Origin: Thermoplasmatota archaeon | GTDB lineage: Archaea; Thermoplasmatota; Thermoplasmata; Halarchaeoplasmatales; Halarchaeoplasmataceae | DNA: 39,293 nucleotides | Direction: 5' to 3' | Assembly (NCBI GenBank): GCA_018334835.1 | Contig: JAGXLF010000007.1 | Location: 1-39,293, forward strand | In this document: in pieces, positions 1 to 8,719 of the stretch | How the letters are laid out: each line of letters opens with the position of its first letter | How positions within the stretch are numbered: the first letter of the stretch is position 1 | Notes under the pieces: generated by a model | What the model was told of the DNA's origin: nothing | Database searches by the model: none | The model's input: only the letters and a program-made list of their open reading frames with translations | Program-made: the position numbers and the translations under genes

Positions 1-97
1 GATCTCGGAGATTCCCCCGACTTTCTGAGGAAGTATAGCTTCCTCGTCATGAGAGGAATTTTCAATTCCTCGTAATTTAGGCGGGGGAGTATGTCAA
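1..97 (+). mobile_element. Right-end remnant of an IS200/IS605 (IS1341-type) element
   Basis: No gene is visible here, but the DNA folds into a three-way junction. CCCCCG at 14-19 pairs with CGGGGG at 82-87. Inside lie a 7-bp hairpin (27-33 with 39-45, loop TATAG) and an 8-bp hairpin (53-60 with 64-71, loop TTC). The tail TTTAGGCGGGGGAG followed by TATGTCAA resembles the TTTAGGTGGGAG and CTGACAA tail after the intact tnpB at 28141-28162. It also resembles right ends of IS1341-type elements as I remember them. The tnpB or tnpA it belonged to would lie left of the window, or this could be a non-autonomous copy. The structure is seen; the assignment is inferred. Confidence 0.6.
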
Positions 98-100
98 ATA

Positions 101-110
101 AAAATATATA
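101..110 (+). promoter_or_regulatory. TATA box for the GNAT fusion gene
   Basis: The AT-rich stretch AAAATATATA lies about 40 nt before the GTG start at 147, so transcription would begin about 10-15 nt ahead of the start codon. It abuts the IS right end, so the gene may depend on DNA at the element junction. Confidence 0.5.
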
Positions 111-146
111 ACACCTCTCCATCTTTCCAGAAAAATAGTGAGTTAA

Positions 147-3100
147 GTGGATGAGATTAACGGCGATATCATAGAGTATGAACCTTCGATGGCGGAAGGC
201 GTAGCCGAGATGTTCAACAAGTTCAAGGAGTCGTGGCCGGGAGGATTCGGAGGAGGCGTCCCCTTCGACGAGGAAATGGTCAGGGACAGGATGGAAGAGA
301 GCTCCAGCATAGTGGATTACGTGGCTGTAGATGAAGATGGAATACCTGTTGGATTCTGCAATCTAGAACCTCACTGGGTTGATAAAGAGGCAGCCTATGT
401 AGGCCTCCTAGGAGTCATCTCACGGGCAAAGGGCAAGAAGTACGGTAAAAATCTCCTGCTGAAAACTCTCGAAAAGGCGATAGAAGAGAACATCGAAAGA
501 GTCGATCTTCACACCTGGTCAGGAAATCTGAAAGCGATGCCACTGTACAAAAAAATAGGCATGTTCTGGGTCCCCGAAACGTCGGTCTACATGCAGGATT
601 ACATCCCACTTCTCCACCAGAACGATCTCACCGAGGAGTGGTTCGATGTCCATCCTGACTGGTATCGATCACAGCGGAGAGATTTGAAACAGGAACCCGA
701 TGGTCTCACCGTAGAAGGGATGAAAATATACCGCTACAGATTCGAGGAAGGAGAAGATTGGATGGAGGTCGATATCGATAGGTACGGGTGGGGTATCACC
801 GGCATAAAAAGAAAACTCGATGATGAAAAGATAACGGTAAAAGCGAGGGTCGATTCCCATAATTTTCACATGGGCATAGAGAACAGATACACCTTGATGA
901 TCGAAAACGGAACCAGCGAAGAAAAAGAGTTATCTCTCGGGGTTAACAAGTTCGAGGGATTAAAATTTGAGGATAGTTTTCCCTCAGAGGTTAAAATAGG
1001 CGAAGGAGAAACGAAAAAGATATCTAGAGAGTTCCTGGTGAGTAAGAAAGCTAAGACCTATGAATCCAACCAAAAATCATCTGAAACCATCGATACAACG
1101 ATCAAGATAGGCGACAAAGAGTTCGAACTGACCACGGGAGGTAAGGTAGAACCTGCTGTTGAAGTCGGAAGCCAGAGAGATATGCATCAACTCTTCTCGG
1201 ATCAGAAAACGGACCTCTATTTCGACCTTAAAAATAATACGGAAAAGAGATTGAGCGGAAAAGTGGAATTCAACTCAGATGACAGTGAGGGAACAATCGA
1301 TTTTGAATTGGAAAAGAAGGAAAGCAGCGGATTTAAGATGCCGGTCGAGCCGCATTTTGAAGATAGAAAGATCGATTATATCGAATTTACACCATCCGTA
1401 CACAAAGAGGACGGACCTTTCCTTATGGAATCTTACTCACATCCTGTGGTAGAAGATAGTTTTGATCTTATAGCTTTAGCTAAGAAAGAGGACGAGGTTT
1501 TTCTAGTTAACGATCAGATAAAAGTTAAAGCGGAGCTTGAGGGAGGGAATATAAAGGTCAGTGAACTCACTAGGGATTCTGAACTTCCTTTCGAGATCAG
1601 TCAGCAGATCGGTCCTCCTTTCGGTAGAACACCTGATTCAACATTAGAATACGACCATGAGTTCACCGAAGATGAAGATGAAGTCGTTTTAACTTTGAAA
1701 GCTGAGAGCATTTACAAGCCCGGAGCTCTCATCAAGAAGCACTTAAAATTGAAGAAAAGATCGAACGAAGTTGAATTCTGGTCGGAGATAGAGAACGTCT
1801 CCGATGAAGACCTCGAGTGTGCCGCTAAAACCAACACCAGAAAATGGGACTTTCAGACGGAGCCGTATCAGGCAAAAGCCAGGATATACACGCCTTTGAA
1901 AGACCATATAGTAGAGAGCGATCCAGTGATCGACATGTTGTCGTCGACGATGATGCCCAAAGACCCCGATGAATGGGAAGAAACTTGGACCGCCTACGAG
2001 GATTTTGGAGATTCGGCTGTCTCCGGAATCATATGGGACGACGAAAACCTGGAAAAAGTGAAGATGGCTAGAGGTCTTTTAGAGGAACTGAAAAGTAAGA
2101 CCGAAAAAGTAGATCCTAGAGAGAAATTCAAGACCTCACATCTTTGGCTTTCGGTAAAAAAACCGTCGCTGAATTCATTCAGACAGACATGGAACCGGTT
2201 GGTCGGAAAACGAGAGATAAAACCGAACGAAAGAAGTTATGGGAAGCACAGGAGAAAACATATCGAAGCCTGTTTGGATGAAAATATTCTAGAGGTCGGA
2301 GAAAGGCACCATAGAAAAATAACGATCGATAAGGCAGTGGATTATCCCATGCCGGGCCAATATACTCTCAAGGCTTCCGATCATATGGAGATTTCCTTTA
2401 CTGACGGTAGGCGAACGAAAGAAGTATCCAAAGAGAAAGATGAGAAGGAGTTGATCTTACCTATAGATATCGACGTAAAAAAGGAGCTAAAAACTTATCT
2501 CGGGACCGTAAACCTTCACTTCAGCGGTGAGAGAGAACTTGATTTTGAACTTCCGCTGATAATCACAAAAGATGATAAGGTAGTTGTAGAACCAGAGAAG
2601 AAGAAAGGAGAAAGAGTACTCCGCGTGGATAACGGTGAAATAGAATTCGAAGTTCTAGATAATTTTGGGGGGAATCTCATCGGGCTCAAAACCTCGGAAG
2701 GAAACACCTATCTGGCGGACAGCTTTCCTGAGACAAAGCCGAAGAGCTGGTTCGAAAACTTAGTAGGCGGAATAGAACCAAGATTCATGACTCCTGAAGA
2801 TATTTATTCGTTCTTTGAGACCGAAAAAGTATCTTCAGAAAAGGTCAGTGAAGGTAGGTGGAAAGGCGTGAAGGCGGATTATGAGATCCAGGAAAACGAT
2901 TACCTGAGAGCACAAAGATTCTCCGTCAAGTACCTGACACTACCCGGAACTAAACTCATCAAGATTCGTATAACACATGATAATCCCAAGGATGGAGAGG
3001 TCAATTGGCTCGGTGAAATTTTCATGGATGTTTCATTGAACGGCGAGCTTGAAGAAACGACAGTTGAGAGCCCAGGAAAGTACGAGAATTGGAGTTGGTC

Positions 3101-3374
3101 CCACCAAAACCAGCAATTCGTCACACCAGCAAATATCGAGGAACCTGTGTTCCGGTTTAGCGACGGTGATATATCTCTTAGCGGATTTGCTCTGAAGAAT
3201 TCACCGGCCTTTCCTTCAGTGATATGCAATAAAGAGATACACATGGGCATCTTGGCTTCGAACATGATCTGTCCCCCTCACCAGAAAGAGCAGATAGAAC
3301 TAGGTATAGCTCTAGATATTCCAGAACAGGACATAGATAAGGCTAGAAAAGCGATGAAATCTAAATATAAGTAG
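147..3374 (+). CDS. GNAT N-acetyltransferase fused to a large beta-rich region
   Basis: This 1075-aa protein begins at GTG; no better ATG exists before the first domain. Residues about 5-155 form a GNAT fold. The acetyl-CoA loop is near residues 88-110 (KGKKYGKNLL, with Lys where the first Gly of the usual RxxGxG motif sits). It is followed by the typical end of the fold (SGNLKAMPLYKKIGMFW). The remaining ~900 residues have no transmembrane segment or signal peptide, are rich in Asp, Glu and Lys, and read as successive beta-sandwich-like stretches. I do not recognise a family for that part. GNATs move an acetyl group from acetyl-CoA to an amine; the substrate cannot be read here. The large tail could bind a polymer or protein substrate, but that is speculation. 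The gene stands alone, with a TATA box at 101-110. Confidence 0.8.
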   Translation: MDEINGDIIEYEPSMAEGVAEMFNKFKESWPGGFGGGVPFDEEMVRDRMEESSSIVDYVAVDEDGIPVGFCNLEPHWVDKEAAYVGLLGVISRAKGKKYGKNLLLKTLEKAIEENIERVDLHTWSGNLKAMPLYKKIGMFWVPETSVYMQDYIPLLHQNDLTEEWFDVHPDWYRSQRRDLKQEPDGLTVEGMKIYRYRFEEGEDWMEVDIDRYGWGITGIKRKLDDEKITVKARVDSHNFHMGIENRYTLMIENGTSEEKELSLGVNKFEGLKFEDSFPSEVKIGEGETKKISREFLVSKKAKTYESNQKSSETIDTTIKIGDKEFELTTGGKVEPAVEVGSQRDMHQLFSDQKTDLYFDLKNNTEKRLSGKVEFNSDDSEGTIDFELEKKESSGFKMPVEPHFEDRKIDYIEFTPSVHKEDGPFLMESYSHPVVEDSFDLIALAKKEDEVFLVNDQIKVKAELEGGNIKVSELTRDSELPFEISQQIGPPFGRTPDSTLEYDHEFTEDEDEVVLTLKAESIYKPGALIKKHLKLKKRSNEVEFWSEIENVSDEDLECAAKTNTRKWDFQTEPYQAKARIYTPLKDHIVESDPVIDMLSSTMMPKDPDEWEETWTAYEDFGDSAVSGIIWDDENLEKVKMARGLLEELKSKTEKVDPREKFKTSHLWLSVKKPSLNSFRQTWNRLVGKREIKPNERSYGKHRRKHIEACLDENILEVGERHHRKITIDKAVDYPMPGQYTLKASDHMEISFTDGRRTKEVSKEKDEKELILPIDIDVKKELKTYLGTVNLHFSGERELDFELPLIITKDDKVVVEPEKKKGERVLRVDNGEIEFEVLDNFGGNLIGLKTSEGNTYLADSFPETKPKSWFENLVGGIEPRFMTPEDIYSFFETEKVSSEKVSEGRWKGVKADYEIQENDYLRAQRFSVKYLTLPGTKLIKIRITHDNPKDGEVNWLGEIFMDVSLNGELEETTVESPGKYENWSWSHQNQQFVTPANIEEPVFRFSDGDISLSGFALKNSPAFPSVICNKEIHMGILASNMICPPHQKEQIELGIALDIPEQDIDKARKAMKSKYK

Positions 3375-3459
3375 ACTTTCTCAGTAGTCATGGTTAATTA
3401 ATGGCTCGATCCCTACTTCATCTACTATTATCAAAAGAGTAATTCCCTCTATCTACAAG

Positions 3460-3468
3460 CATAAAATA
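3460..3468 (+). promoter_or_regulatory. TATA box for the VOC-nitroreductase gene
   Basis: CATAAAATA ends 27 nt before the ATG at 3496, the spacing expected for an archaeal leaderless mRNA. The 121-nt gap 3375-3495 shows nothing else. Confidence 0.5.
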
Positions 3469-3495
3469 CTTCTATCTTGAATCAATCACAAAACC

Positions 3496-4335
3496 ATGAC
3501 GGGTATGAATTTCTTCAGGAGTAAGGATCTCGAGACCACAAAAGAATTCTACATGGATGAACTTGAAATGGACCTCTGGCTAGATCAGGATAAGTGCAAG
3601 ATAGTGAAAGACGGAAACCTTTTGCTCGGGTTCTGCGAAGGCGAAACCGTCGATGAAGGAGGAACTATCACTTTTTTCTACCGAACCAAAGAAGAAGTCG
3701 ACGAGATGTACGAAAAGTTCAAAGATAGGGCTAGGGGAGAACCATCAGAGAATGATTTTTTCCAAGTCTATCAGTTCTTCGCTGAGGACCCAGAAGGGAG
3801 AATCCTCGAATTTCAGACCTTTCTACACCATTTGGAGCCGTACATGGAAGGTATTGAGCTCCTAGAAAATAGAAGAAGCGTGAGGGACTACACTGATGAA
3901 AAAGTCTCTGAGAAAACTTTACAGAAAATATTTGAGACTTGTAGGTTCGCTCCAACTTCTGGGAACTCTCAGTCCTACTACTTTATGCCTATAAAAGATA
4001 AAGAGATTATCGAATTCATGGCGGAACGAAGAGGTAGCAACAGTCAACCCATAGCTGAAGCTCCCATGGCTGTCGCGATCTGCTGCGATCCAGATAAAAC
4101 TGGAAGGCCCCAACAGGACGGAGATATCGCCGCCTACCATTTCACTCTGACCGCATGGGCACACGGGCTCGGAACTTGTTGGATAGCCGCGATGGACAGA
4201 AAAGACGTAAAGGACAAATTAGGTATTCCGCAGGACCATTACATCGCAACTGTCACGCCGTTGGGCTATCCAAAAGAAATCCCGGAGACCCCATCGAGAA
4301 AAGAGGTCGAAGAATTCGTGAAGAGAATAGAGTGA
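3496..4335 (+). CDS. VOC (glyoxalase-like) domain fused to nitroreductase
   Basis: The protein has 279 aa. Residues 1-112 match a VOC/glyoxalase-bleomycin-resistance module: N-terminal FFRSKDLETTKEFYMDEL and a closing FFAEDPEGRILEF strand. Residues about 118-279 are an FMN-dependent nitroreductase domain: ENRRSVRDYTDEKVSE, then RFAPTSGNSQSYYF for the FMN phosphate and ribityl contacts, and the late GLGTCWIA helix. VOC domains bind metals and small ligands; nitroreductases reduce nitro compounds, quinones or flavins with NAD(P)H. No frameshift separates the two parts, so this is one polypeptide. The start could be Met1 or Met4; a TATA box 27 nt upstream favours a leaderless Met1. It converges on the Ogg2 gene with an 8-nt gap. 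The fusion is seen; a role in detoxification is inferred. Confidence 0.87.
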   Translation: MTGMNFFRSKDLETTKEFYMDELEMDLWLDQDKCKIVKDGNLLLGFCEGETVDEGGTITFFYRTKEEVDEMYEKFKDRARGEPSENDFFQVYQFFAEDPEGRILEFQTFLHHLEPYMEGIELLENRRSVRDYTDEKVSEKTLQKIFETCRFAPTSGNSQSYYFMPIKDKEIIEFMAERRGSNSQPIAEAPMAVAICCDPDKTGRPQQDGDIAAYHFTLTAWAHGLGTCWIAAMDRKDVKDKLGIPQDHYIATVTPLGYPKEIPETPSRKEVEEFVKRIE

Positions 4336-4343
4336 CACGATCA

Positions 4344-4988
4344 TCATTTGAATATATGCCCGGTCTCCTCGTGCCAGAGCACTAGATCCAGATGATGTAT
4401 AGGGATACCCAGCTCAGCGGAAAACTCTTCCATCTTTTCTTCTATCTCTAGGTATCTTTTTTTGGTCAACGTCTTAGGCTCCTCATCGATCACACCTAAT
4501 TCTACAAGATTTTTTAGTATGTGCCTGTCTAGTATCGCAAGTTTCTCACCTTTTCCGATATTCCGCAAAAAATGACTAGCTTCCTTGTATCCCAATCCTT
4601 TGACATTATCGACTATCCATTCCCGGGCCTCTTTCTGATCCTCGAATTGTGAGATCTTTTCTTTCAATGAGATATCTTCATCCACAAATTTCTCTCTAGC
4701 CCCGACCAGATAAGAGGCTTTATTGTTTCTGAACCTCACCTTCTTGATATTATCCGATATATTTTCCTTACAACCCTCTAAAAGCAGATTATCCTCTTTC
4801 AATTCTTGAACGGTCTCCCAACAAACCTTTGCTTTGGATTGAGGTGTGAAAAGACAGAAGACCATCTCGTCGAAGATCCTCTTATCGCCTTTCTCCCAAA
4901 TTTCATTGAAGTCCTTTATCCTTGATTTGATCTCGGGTTTTATCTTTTCATATGTTTCTTTTATATCATCTGTTTTGGAAACGGTCAT
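4344..4988 (-). CDS. ogg: 8-oxoguanine DNA glycosylase/AP lyase, Ogg2 type
   Basis: The protein has 214 aa, the usual length of archaeal Ogg2 (Methanocaldococcus MJ0724 type). It carries a helix-hairpin-helix-GPD core: GLGYKEASHFLRNIGK with the catalytic Lys (GYK), followed by LAILDRHIL with the catalytic Asp. The C-terminus WHEETGHIFK ends in the Lys that contacts 8-oxoguanine in this family. The enzyme excises 8-oxoG opposite C and nicks the backbone by beta-elimination. It is the last gene of a five-gene minus-strand operon of redox proteins, which fits a role in oxidative-damage repair. The gap to the upstream gene is 43 nt. Confidence 0.9.
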   Translation of the reverse strand: MTVSKTDDIKETYEKIKPEIKSRIKDFNEIWEKGDKRIFDEMVFCLFTPQSKAKVCWETVQELKEDNLLLEGCKENISDNIKKVRFRNNKASYLVGAREKFVDEDISLKEKISQFEDQKEAREWIVDNVKGLGYKEASHFLRNIGKGEKLAILDRHILKNLVELGVIDEEPKTLTKKRYLEIEEKMEEFSAELGIPIHHLDLVLWHEETGHIFK

Positions 4989-5031
4989 CTTTTATCATCA
5001 ACTTTCAAACTAGTACATCAATCCTTTCCTA

Positions 5032-5961
5032 CTATGCTCTTCTATCTATGCATCTTCTCACAGTGTAAACCACTGGCGTGAAGTGTTTCATCCAAAAATT
5101 ACCACCATAGATGTTAGCAGATTCCCCCTCAACATAAAGTCTCTCTAGATCTTCCTCCTCTGCCCATTCTATGGCCTTCTGAAGTAAAGCTTTCCCAATA
5201 CCTCTTCCTCTATGATCAGAATCAACATAGGCACCTGCGACTCTACAAGTTCTTTCATCGGTCATCAACCATGTTTCTGCGTCATTCTTTTTTAGATAGA
5301 TGTAGCCGACAGGTTCATCTTTTTGAAAAGCGGCTATTATCTCTCCCTCGATTTCGTCGTAATTGGCATTATCATCATCTGGTGGAAGCCAGAAAAGAGG
5401 GGCTTTTGGATAAAACTTATTATGTTTTTGGTCCAGATATTTGATAGGTTCTCTGTTTTCCAATCTTTTGAAAGATACGGAGGTATTGGTTACGTCTAGA
5501 TCTGATAGGTCTCTTAACAGTTCAAAGTGTGTCATGCCAAATCCCAGTCTAAAGAAGTTGTACGTAAGCTCATCATCTGGAGCCCATATACTGAAAATAT
5601 GCGTGTGATAACCCTCTTCAACCCAAATTTCTGACAGTCTTTCATACATCTGTTGGTAGATGATCTTCTTTCTCCTTTCTACAGAAGACTGTGAATATAG
5701 ATTCAAACTGAAGGCAGTCTTTTCTCCCATGAAGTCATCGGCCCTTGCGTTCTCTATCATATATCCAACCAGATCGTCATCTTGAAAAGCTGCCACACCT
5801 GGATCATCACAATCTTTTCTTAAACTCTCCTCGATCTCTTTTTGTAGGTTTTTTCTCTTAGGAATCAGAGGAACTTTTTTTCTTTGTCTCTCATAAGCCT
5901 CGATAAAAAGCTTTAAAGCTTCATCGATATATTCCCTCTCGAATTTTCTAATCTTTACCAT
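5032..5961 (-). CDS. Tandem GNAT-family N-acetyltransferase
   Basis: The protein has 309 aa with two GNAT-like halves. The N-terminal half (about 1-150) keeps the fold but has a poor acetyl-CoA loop. The C-terminal half (about 165-300) has a classic one, with AYVDSDHRGRGIGKALLQKA near residues 240-260, and is probably the active copy. The substrate is unknown. It begins 17 nt after the stop of the DUF255 gene on the same strand, so it is almost certainly cotranscribed with it. It could modify a protein, a small metabolite or an antibiotic-like amine. Confidence 0.83.
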   Translation of the reverse strand: MVKIRKFEREYIDEALKLFIEAYERQRKKVPLIPKRKNLQKEIEESLRKDCDDPGVAAFQDDDLVGYMIENARADDFMGEKTAFSLNLYSQSSVERRKKIIYQQMYERLSEIWVEEGYHTHIFSIWAPDDELTYNFFRLGFGMTHFELLRDLSDLDVTNTSVSFKRLENREPIKYLDQKHNKFYPKAPLFWLPPDDDNANYDEIEGEIIAAFQKDEPVGYIYLKKNDAETWLMTDERTCRVAGAYVDSDHRGRGIGKALLQKAIEWAEEEDLERLYVEGESANIYGGNFWMKHFTPVVYTVRRCIDRRA

Positions 5962-5978
5962 GTTGACCCTTTCCGAGA

Positions 5979-7805
5979 CTATTGGATATTTTTTAAACTA
6001 GCTTCTCCGTATTCATTAATAAATGATTCGATAGAATAGAGAAACATAGTATGATTGCCTGGAGAGCTCCTGATATTTCTGCCGAATGATCTGATCATTT
6101 CCTTCGCTTTGTCTTTGTATCTATCATCGCTAGTAATGCTCGATAGTTTTACTAAAGTTAACAATGCTACCGAATTTCCGGATGGATAGCTACCATCATG
6201 ACTCTCTTTTTTATTTATAGGCAGCTCCTCAGAAAAACTGAAGTAAAATCCTCCTTCACCTTCATCATAGAACTTGGCTATCATCTTTTCAGTTAAATCT
6301 TCTGCCTTCTTCATATATCCTTCTTTTCTATTGTTTTCGTACATCTCTAATAAGGCCCATATCAAAAAAGCGTAATCGTCCAACATCCCCTCGATCCTAA
6401 CCTCTCCCTCTATATATCTGTGGTACAATTGCCCCTCTTTTTCCAATTTGTCTAATATGAATTCGAGAGTATTTTCAGCTTCTTCATGGATTTCTTCATC
6501 GTCAAGAATTCTCGAAGCGAGGGCGAGACCTGCGATCATAAGACTGTTCCAATCTGTGAGTATCTTTTCATCTTTACCGGGAGAGTCTCTTGACATTCTC
6601 TTTTCAAAAAGAGTTTTTTTCATCTCTTCAAGTACTTCTTCAACGGCCTCTTTATCCTTACCAAATTGTTTAGCTGCATCTTCTAAATCTTCATCAATAT
6701 ACAGAACATTCTTTCCGGTATTTTTTCCAGTGGATTCTTCTCTGTAATTTCCCTCTTTCTTTATGTCGAAAACATATTTGAAAATCTCCGGTTCATCTAG
6801 TGCTTCATCGATCTCATCTTCGGACCAGATATAATAACCTCCTTCGATCCCACCGGCATCTGCATCTTCAGACGAATAAAAGCCTTCTGAGTCAGCTTTT
6901 AGTTCCCTTACCACATATTCTATAGTCTCCTCTGCTATATCTCTGAATATCTTTTTCCCCGATGCATCATAGGCCATATAATAGGCTATGACCAACATCG
7001 ACTGATCATACAACATCTTTTCGAAATGAGGCAATTTCCAATGTGGATCAGTGGAGTATCTGTGAAATCCATATCCTAGATGGTCGTAGATACCGCCCTT
7101 TCTCATCGCCTCTAAAGTTTTCTCCACCATCTCTAGCGCCTGTTCTTCCCCAGTCCTTTGCCAGAATTTCAATAAGAATAATAGATTATGGGGGGTTGGG
7201 AATTTTGGGGCGTTACCGAAACCGTGATTTTCCCAGTCAAAATTGTTTTTCAAATTACTATAAGCGTCATCTAGTACACTCAGGTCTATCCCTCTTCTCG
7301 ATGAACCGCTCTTCTCTTTTATCGAATCGATGATATTATCTGCTTTAGATAGCAGTCTATTTTTCTCATTTTTCCAGAGATTATCGATATTTTTAGTGAG
7401 GTCTTTCAGACCAGTCCGCCCCCCACTGCTTTCTTTAGGTATATAAGTTGCGGCGAAAAAAGGTTTCTTGTCGGGGGTCATCACGATATTCAAGGGCCAT
7501 CCTCCCGCTCCCGTTAAAGCTCTAGCCATACGCATATAGACCTTGTCGACATCCGGTCTTTCCTCTTTATCGACCTTTATACTGACAAAAACATCATTCA
7601 TCATCTCCGCTACTTCCTCGTCTTCAAAAGATTCACGCTCCATGACATGACACCAGTGGCAGGACGAATAACCGATGGAAAGAAAGATTGGTTTATTCTC
7701 TTCTTTAGCTTTGTCAAAGGCCTCTTCACCCCATGGATACCAATCTACGGGATTATCAGCGTGCTGCTGCAGGTATCTGCTCTTTTCATCTTTGAGATGG
7801 TTGAT
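5979..7805 (-). CDS. DUF255 thioredoxin-fold protein (YyaL/SPATA20 family), non-ATG start
   Basis: Cytosolic protein family with an N-terminal thioredoxin-like domain and a C-terminal six-hairpin glycosidase-like region; the reaction is unsettled. The first in-frame ATG (7643) lies inside the active-site motif [12 protein letters not shown], so it cannot be the start. The same frame continues upstream for 54 codons and encodes the conserved family opening ([20 protein letters not shown], then WYPWGEEAF) up to ATC at 7805-7803. A stop lies a few codons further up and there is no ATG, GTG or TTG between. A perfect GGAGGT at 7817-7812 sits 6 nt before that ATC. I therefore call 608 aa starting at ATC; ATT at 7811-7809 is the other option. 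Later motifs include [22 protein letters not shown] and [17 protein letters not shown]. The gene follows the GAF gene by 37 nt in the redox operon. Confidence 0.88.
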   Translation of the reverse strand: MNHLKDEKSRYLQQHADNPVDWYPWGEEAFDKAKEENKPIFLSIGYSSCHWCHVMERESFEDEEVAEMMNDVFVSIKVDKEERPDVDKVYMRMARALTGAGGWPLNIVMTPDKKPFFAATYIPKESSGGRTGLKDLTKNIDNLWKNEKNRLLSKADNIIDSIKEKSGSSRRGIDLSVLDDAYSNLKNNFDWENHGFGNAPKFPTPHNLLFLLKFWQRTGEEQALEMVEKTLEAMRKGGIYDHLGYGFHRYSTDPHWKLPHFEKMLYDQSMLVIAYYMAYDASGKKIFRDIAEETIEYVVRELKADSEGFYSSEDADAGGIEGGYYIWSEDEIDEALDEPEIFKYVFDIKKEGNYREESTGKNTGKNVLYIDEDLEDAAKQFGKDKEAVEEVLEEMKKTLFEKRMSRDSPGKDEKILTDWNSLMIAGLALASRILDDEEIHEEAENTLEFILDKLEKEGQLYHRYIEGEVRIEGMLDDYAFLIWALLEMYENNRKEGYMKKAEDLTEKMIAKFYDEGEGGFYFSFSEELPINKKESHDGSYPSGNSVALLTLVKLSSITSDDRYKDKAKEMIRSFGRNIRSSPGNHTMFLYSIESFINEYGEASLKNIQ

Positions 7806-7811
7806 CTTAAT

Positions 7812-7817
7812 ACCTCC
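7812..7817 (-). promoter_or_regulatory. Shine-Dalgarno GGAGGT that decides the DUF255 start
   Basis: Read on the minus strand this is GGAGGT, a full match to the 16S anti-SD. It lies 6 nt before ATC at 7805. It is the main reason to place translation initiation here, at a non-AUG codon, rather than at the internal ATG. Confidence 0.7.
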
Positions 7818-7842
7818 AAGATATTATACTCTCATAACAGGT

Positions 7843-8289
7843 TTATAATATCTTCCCAACCGTCGTGGCTATCTCTTCCAACACTTCTTCATCCACCCTG
7901 CTGAAACGTGATTTCACGTGTGAATCTATATCCAGTTCTCCCACAATCTCGCCTTCCTTGAAGATAGGCACCACTATTTCCGATTCCACCTTTGGACTGC
8001 AGGAAAGGTAATTATCCTCCTGCTTGACATCATCGATCAAAAAAGTCGATTCTCTCTCAGCCGCCTGGCCACATACACCTTCACCAAAATCGATGTTCGT
8101 GTGGTCTGTTGGTTCTCCCACATAAGGCCCTAAAACCAGCTCTTCGTCTTCAACGAGATAAAAGCCGATCCAATCGTAACCATCTAGCTCATTATGGAGG
8201 AACAAGCAGATGTCCTTCAATTTAGACTCTCTGTTTTCATCTTTTCCTACGATCTTCTTAACTTTTTCGATTATCTTTTTTTTCTCCAT
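7843..8289 (-). CDS. GAF-domain protein, free methionine-R-sulfoxide reductase-like
   Basis: Single GAF domain of 148 aa. It shares the fRMsr signature: a GVCGQAAERE stretch with one Cys, LSCSPKVESEIVVPI with the Cys equivalent to the catalytic one, and the closing GELDIDSHVKSRF strand. The third Cys usual in bacterial and yeast fRMsr (in the KPAC segment) is replaced (EPTDHTN). The pair that remains could still do catalysis and resolution. The likely role is reducing free methionine-R-sulfoxide with thioredoxin as electron donor, and a thioredoxin gene lies nearby. The start is placed at the Met at 8289, 10 nt after GGAGG. Alternatives are 8298, which overlaps the upstream stop as ATGA, and 8319. 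Confidence 0.8.
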   Translation of the reverse strand: MEKKKIIEKVKKIVGKDENRESKLKDICLFLHNELDGYDWIGFYLVEDEELVLGPYVGEPTDHTNIDFGEGVCGQAAERESTFLIDDVKQEDNYLSCSPKVESEIVVPIFKEGEIVGELDIDSHVKSRFSRVDEEVLEEIATTVGKIL

Positions 8290-8294
8290 GATTA

Positions 8295-8636
8295 TCATTC
8301 CTCCTCTAGTTTTGTCCATTTTTCGACCGCTTCTCTAAGATGAGGTATAGTGATAGAACCTCCAACCACTAAACCGATGGACAGAGCCTCCATCATCTCC
8401 TCGTCGCTCACACCTTCTTCACTACAGCGGTTAAGATGATATTCTACGCAGTCATCACATTTTAAGACTAGTGAAGCTACCAATCCAAGTAGCTCTTTGT
8501 TCTTTTTGGAAAGCGCCCCTTCTTCGTACACCTGCATATCTAGATTGAAAAACCGTTTCATCTGTAAATTTCCTTTTTCCATCACCAGCTCGTTCAACCT
8601 TTCTCTCTTCTCCTCAAAACTTTCTTTTTCAATCAT
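8295..8636 (-). CDS. AhpD-like / carboxymuconolactone decarboxylase family protein
   Basis: The protein has 113 aa, a single CMD domain. The peroxidase-partner motif CDDCVEYHL (CxxCxxxH) is intact, as in AhpD, where the cysteines relay electrons to a peroxiredoxin. True decarboxylases of the family lack CxxC, so a redox role is favoured. It is the first gene of the minus-strand operon. The next gene's ATGA overlaps its stop, implying translational coupling. Its promoter lies in the 83-nt divergent region shared with the ArsR gene; an AT-rich TTAAAATTAAAAG on the minus strand near 8660-8672 fits a TATA box for a leaderless start. Confidence 0.85.
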   Translation of the reverse strand: MIEKESFEEKRERLNELVMEKGNLQMKRFFNLDMQVYEEGALSKKNKELLGLVASLVLKCDDCVEYHLNRCSEEGVSDEEMMEALSIGLVVGGSITIPHLREAVEKWTKLEEE

Positions 8637-8685
8637 CGTTACAACAATATACGATTCTCTTTTAATTTTAACCCAACCGAAAACT

Positions 8686-8693
8686 ACATATAA
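8686..8693 (+). promoter_or_regulatory. TATA box of the arsR-trx operon
   Basis: ACATATAA lies about 27-34 nt before the ATG at 8720, which predicts a leaderless transcript. It ends 2 nt before the inverted repeat at 8696, the usual geometry for a repressor that blocks transcription start. Confidence 0.55.
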
Positions 8694-8695
8694 GG

Positions 8696-8715
8696 ATATT
8701 AGAATATACTAATAT
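8696..8715. promoter_or_regulatory. Inverted repeat, likely ArsR operator
   Basis: ATATTAG (8696-8702) and CTAATAT (8709-8715) are perfect inverted 7-mers separated by 6 bp. They lie between the TATA box and the ArsR start codon. Wing-helix ArsR dimers bind such palindromes, so autoregulation is likely. Control of the divergent AhpD-like operon is possible, because the site is 60-80 bp upstream of it. Confidence 0.6.
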
Positions 8716-8719
8716 AGAC

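Noticed and set aside
1..97. CRISPR repeat or rho-type terminator
   Set aside because: The hairpins are not repeated at intervals, and the tail matches IS605-type right ends better. No CRISPR array was seen anywhere in the window.
4155..4385. + strand frame of 76 codons
   Set aside because: Shadow of the nitroreductase gene, low-complexity translation, no own start signal.
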